A stretch of DNA of 13,819 bases from Gammaproteobacteria bacterium (lineage in GTDB: Bacteria; Pseudomonadota; Gammaproteobacteria; Granulosicoccales; Granulosicoccaceae), in contig JAHQVR010000164.1 of assembly GCA_019634245.1 (NCBI GenBank), positions 1 through 13,819 of the forward strand. The letters are read 5' to 3'. The translations under genes and the position numbers were made by a program. The notes beneath the pieces were generated by a model, which had not been told where the DNA came from, did not search any database, and saw only the letters and a list, made by a program, of their open reading frames with translations. This document shows, piece by piece, positions 13,182 through 13,819 of the stretch (its first letter is position 1; every line of letters begins with the position of its first letter).

Positions 13182-13688
13182 ATGATTGATCAAACCAAGC
13201 GACGGACCATAAAAACATTAGGAGTGCTTGGAGTGAGCACGGCTGCCATTGCTGGATCGGCCGGTGCGCTGGCACATCGACTGTTTCCTGGTCGTTCTTC
13301 GAGTAAGTTCTCTTCGAATGCCACCAACGCTTCCGCTGCTGAAATTCGCGTTCACACAAGAGTTTCCGCTGAAACGAACGATCTAGAAGTGGTCGTTACC
13401 AATATCAGTTGGGCACCCACAAAAGTGGAAGCCTTTGTGCCTGCGCAAATACGCACTCGTCGTGGCACTTTCGATCTCAGTGAATTAGTCCAAAACGGTC
13501 CACTAGAACTCGCCGCTGGGAAGAGTGCGGTAGTCCCCATGAAGCGTCACAGGGTGGTGTTGGATGGTACCGGCATAGACGACCGACGGGCGTCCTTGTC
13601 GGATTCTCTGAATGAGTCGATGCAAGTTTACACCCAGGGCCGAAAACCGGTACCGTCACAAGTGCTAGGCCATTTACACTACGCTTAA
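13182..13688 (+). CDS. Tat-exported protein of unknown family
   Basis: The 168-residue protein begins with a twin-arginine signal: TKRRTIK (5-11), a hydrophobic stretch (12-30) and a likely cleavage after AGALA (27-31). The Tat route implies a protein that folds in the cytoplasm before export to the periplasm. The mature part of about 137 residues has no cysteine and alternating short strands such as DLEVVVTNI and AAGKSAVVPM, suggesting a small beta-sandwich. I do not recognise the family. There are no cofactor-binding motifs; it might be a partner of a Tat-exported enzyme. AGGA lies about seven bases before the ATG and a good promoter lies upstream. A stem-loop follows the gene. Confidence 0.72.
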   Translation: MIDQTKRRTIKTLGVLGVSTAAIAGSAGALAHRLFPGRSSSKFSSNATNASAAEIRVHTRVSAETNDLEVVVTNISWAPTKVEAFVPAQIRTRRGTFDLSELVQNGPLELAAGKSAVVPMKRHRVVLDGTGIDDRRASLSDSLNESMQVYTQGRKPVPSQVLGHLHYA

Positions 13689-13708
13689 TAGAGCTGGACT
13701 GAAAGTCA

Positions 13709-13755
13709 CCCACCGGTCATTCGAGCACCTCAGCTGCGCGAGAGTGATCGGTGGG
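13709..13755 (+). terminator. stem-loop after the Tat-protein gene
   Basis: CCCACCGGTCA (13709-13719) pairs with TGATCGGTGGG (13745-13755) over 11 positions, one of them G-U, around a 25-base loop. It begins 20 bases after the stop codon. No T-run follows, so it is at best a weak or Rho-assisted terminator, or a 3'-end protecting structure. Confidence 0.4.
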
Positions 13756-13819
13756 AATCACCTCACGTCACTTAAATGCAATTTGAACGTTTGTAATAAC
13801 TGCCATTGATCGATGGGTA

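Overview
The window reads as a chromosomal segment of a Gram-negative gammaproteobacterium, probably free-living and possibly marine. The strongest pointers are a secreted protein ending in a GlyGly-CTERM sorting tail (the rhombosortase system of Gammaproteobacteria), a Tat-exported protein, a RaiA/HPF-type ribosome factor, a glutathione transferase and a YafY-type regulator. This taxonomic call is inference. There are thirteen protein genes that I consider real, one clear pseudogene fragment, and no rRNA, tRNA, CRISPR array or intact insertion sequence.

Left part (1-3451). The window opens in a perfect octanucleotide tandem repeat, followed by a long inverted repeat ahead of a PNPOx-like flavin-binding protein gene and a YafY-family (HTH-WYL) regulator. 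A strong bidirectional terminator separates the regulator from a convergent gene for a secreted protein with two PPC-like domains, an acidic Ser/Thr/Gly linker and the GlyGly-CTERM tail. Across a 376-base intergenic region that holds a nested palindrome lies a gene for a RaiA/HPF ribosome-associated protein.

Middle part (3452-8594). A seven-helix membrane protein of unknown function is followed by the antisense remnant of a LuxR/NarL-type response regulator (only its DNA-binding tail survives). Next come a glutathione S-transferase gene, the bifunctional NAD(P)HX repair enzyme NnrD (YjeF), a small DUF1127 protein and a divergent LysR regulator. NnrD has a puzzling translation start: the good Shine-Dalgarno sequence points at an ATC codon. 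A large imperfect hairpin lies in the region upstream of it.

Right part (8604-12703, minus strand). Four tightly packed genes form an apparent operon: an alpha/beta hydrolase followed by three different Gfo/Idh/MocA oxidoreductases, with 4-base or near-zero overlaps at two of the three junctions. This is the most system-like part of the window and suggests a small catabolic route for an acylated or esterified sugar or cyclitol; the substrate cannot be read from sequence. The last gene (13182-13688) encodes a Tat-exported protein of unknown family with a recognisable sigma70-like promoter. I see no defence system or mobile element.
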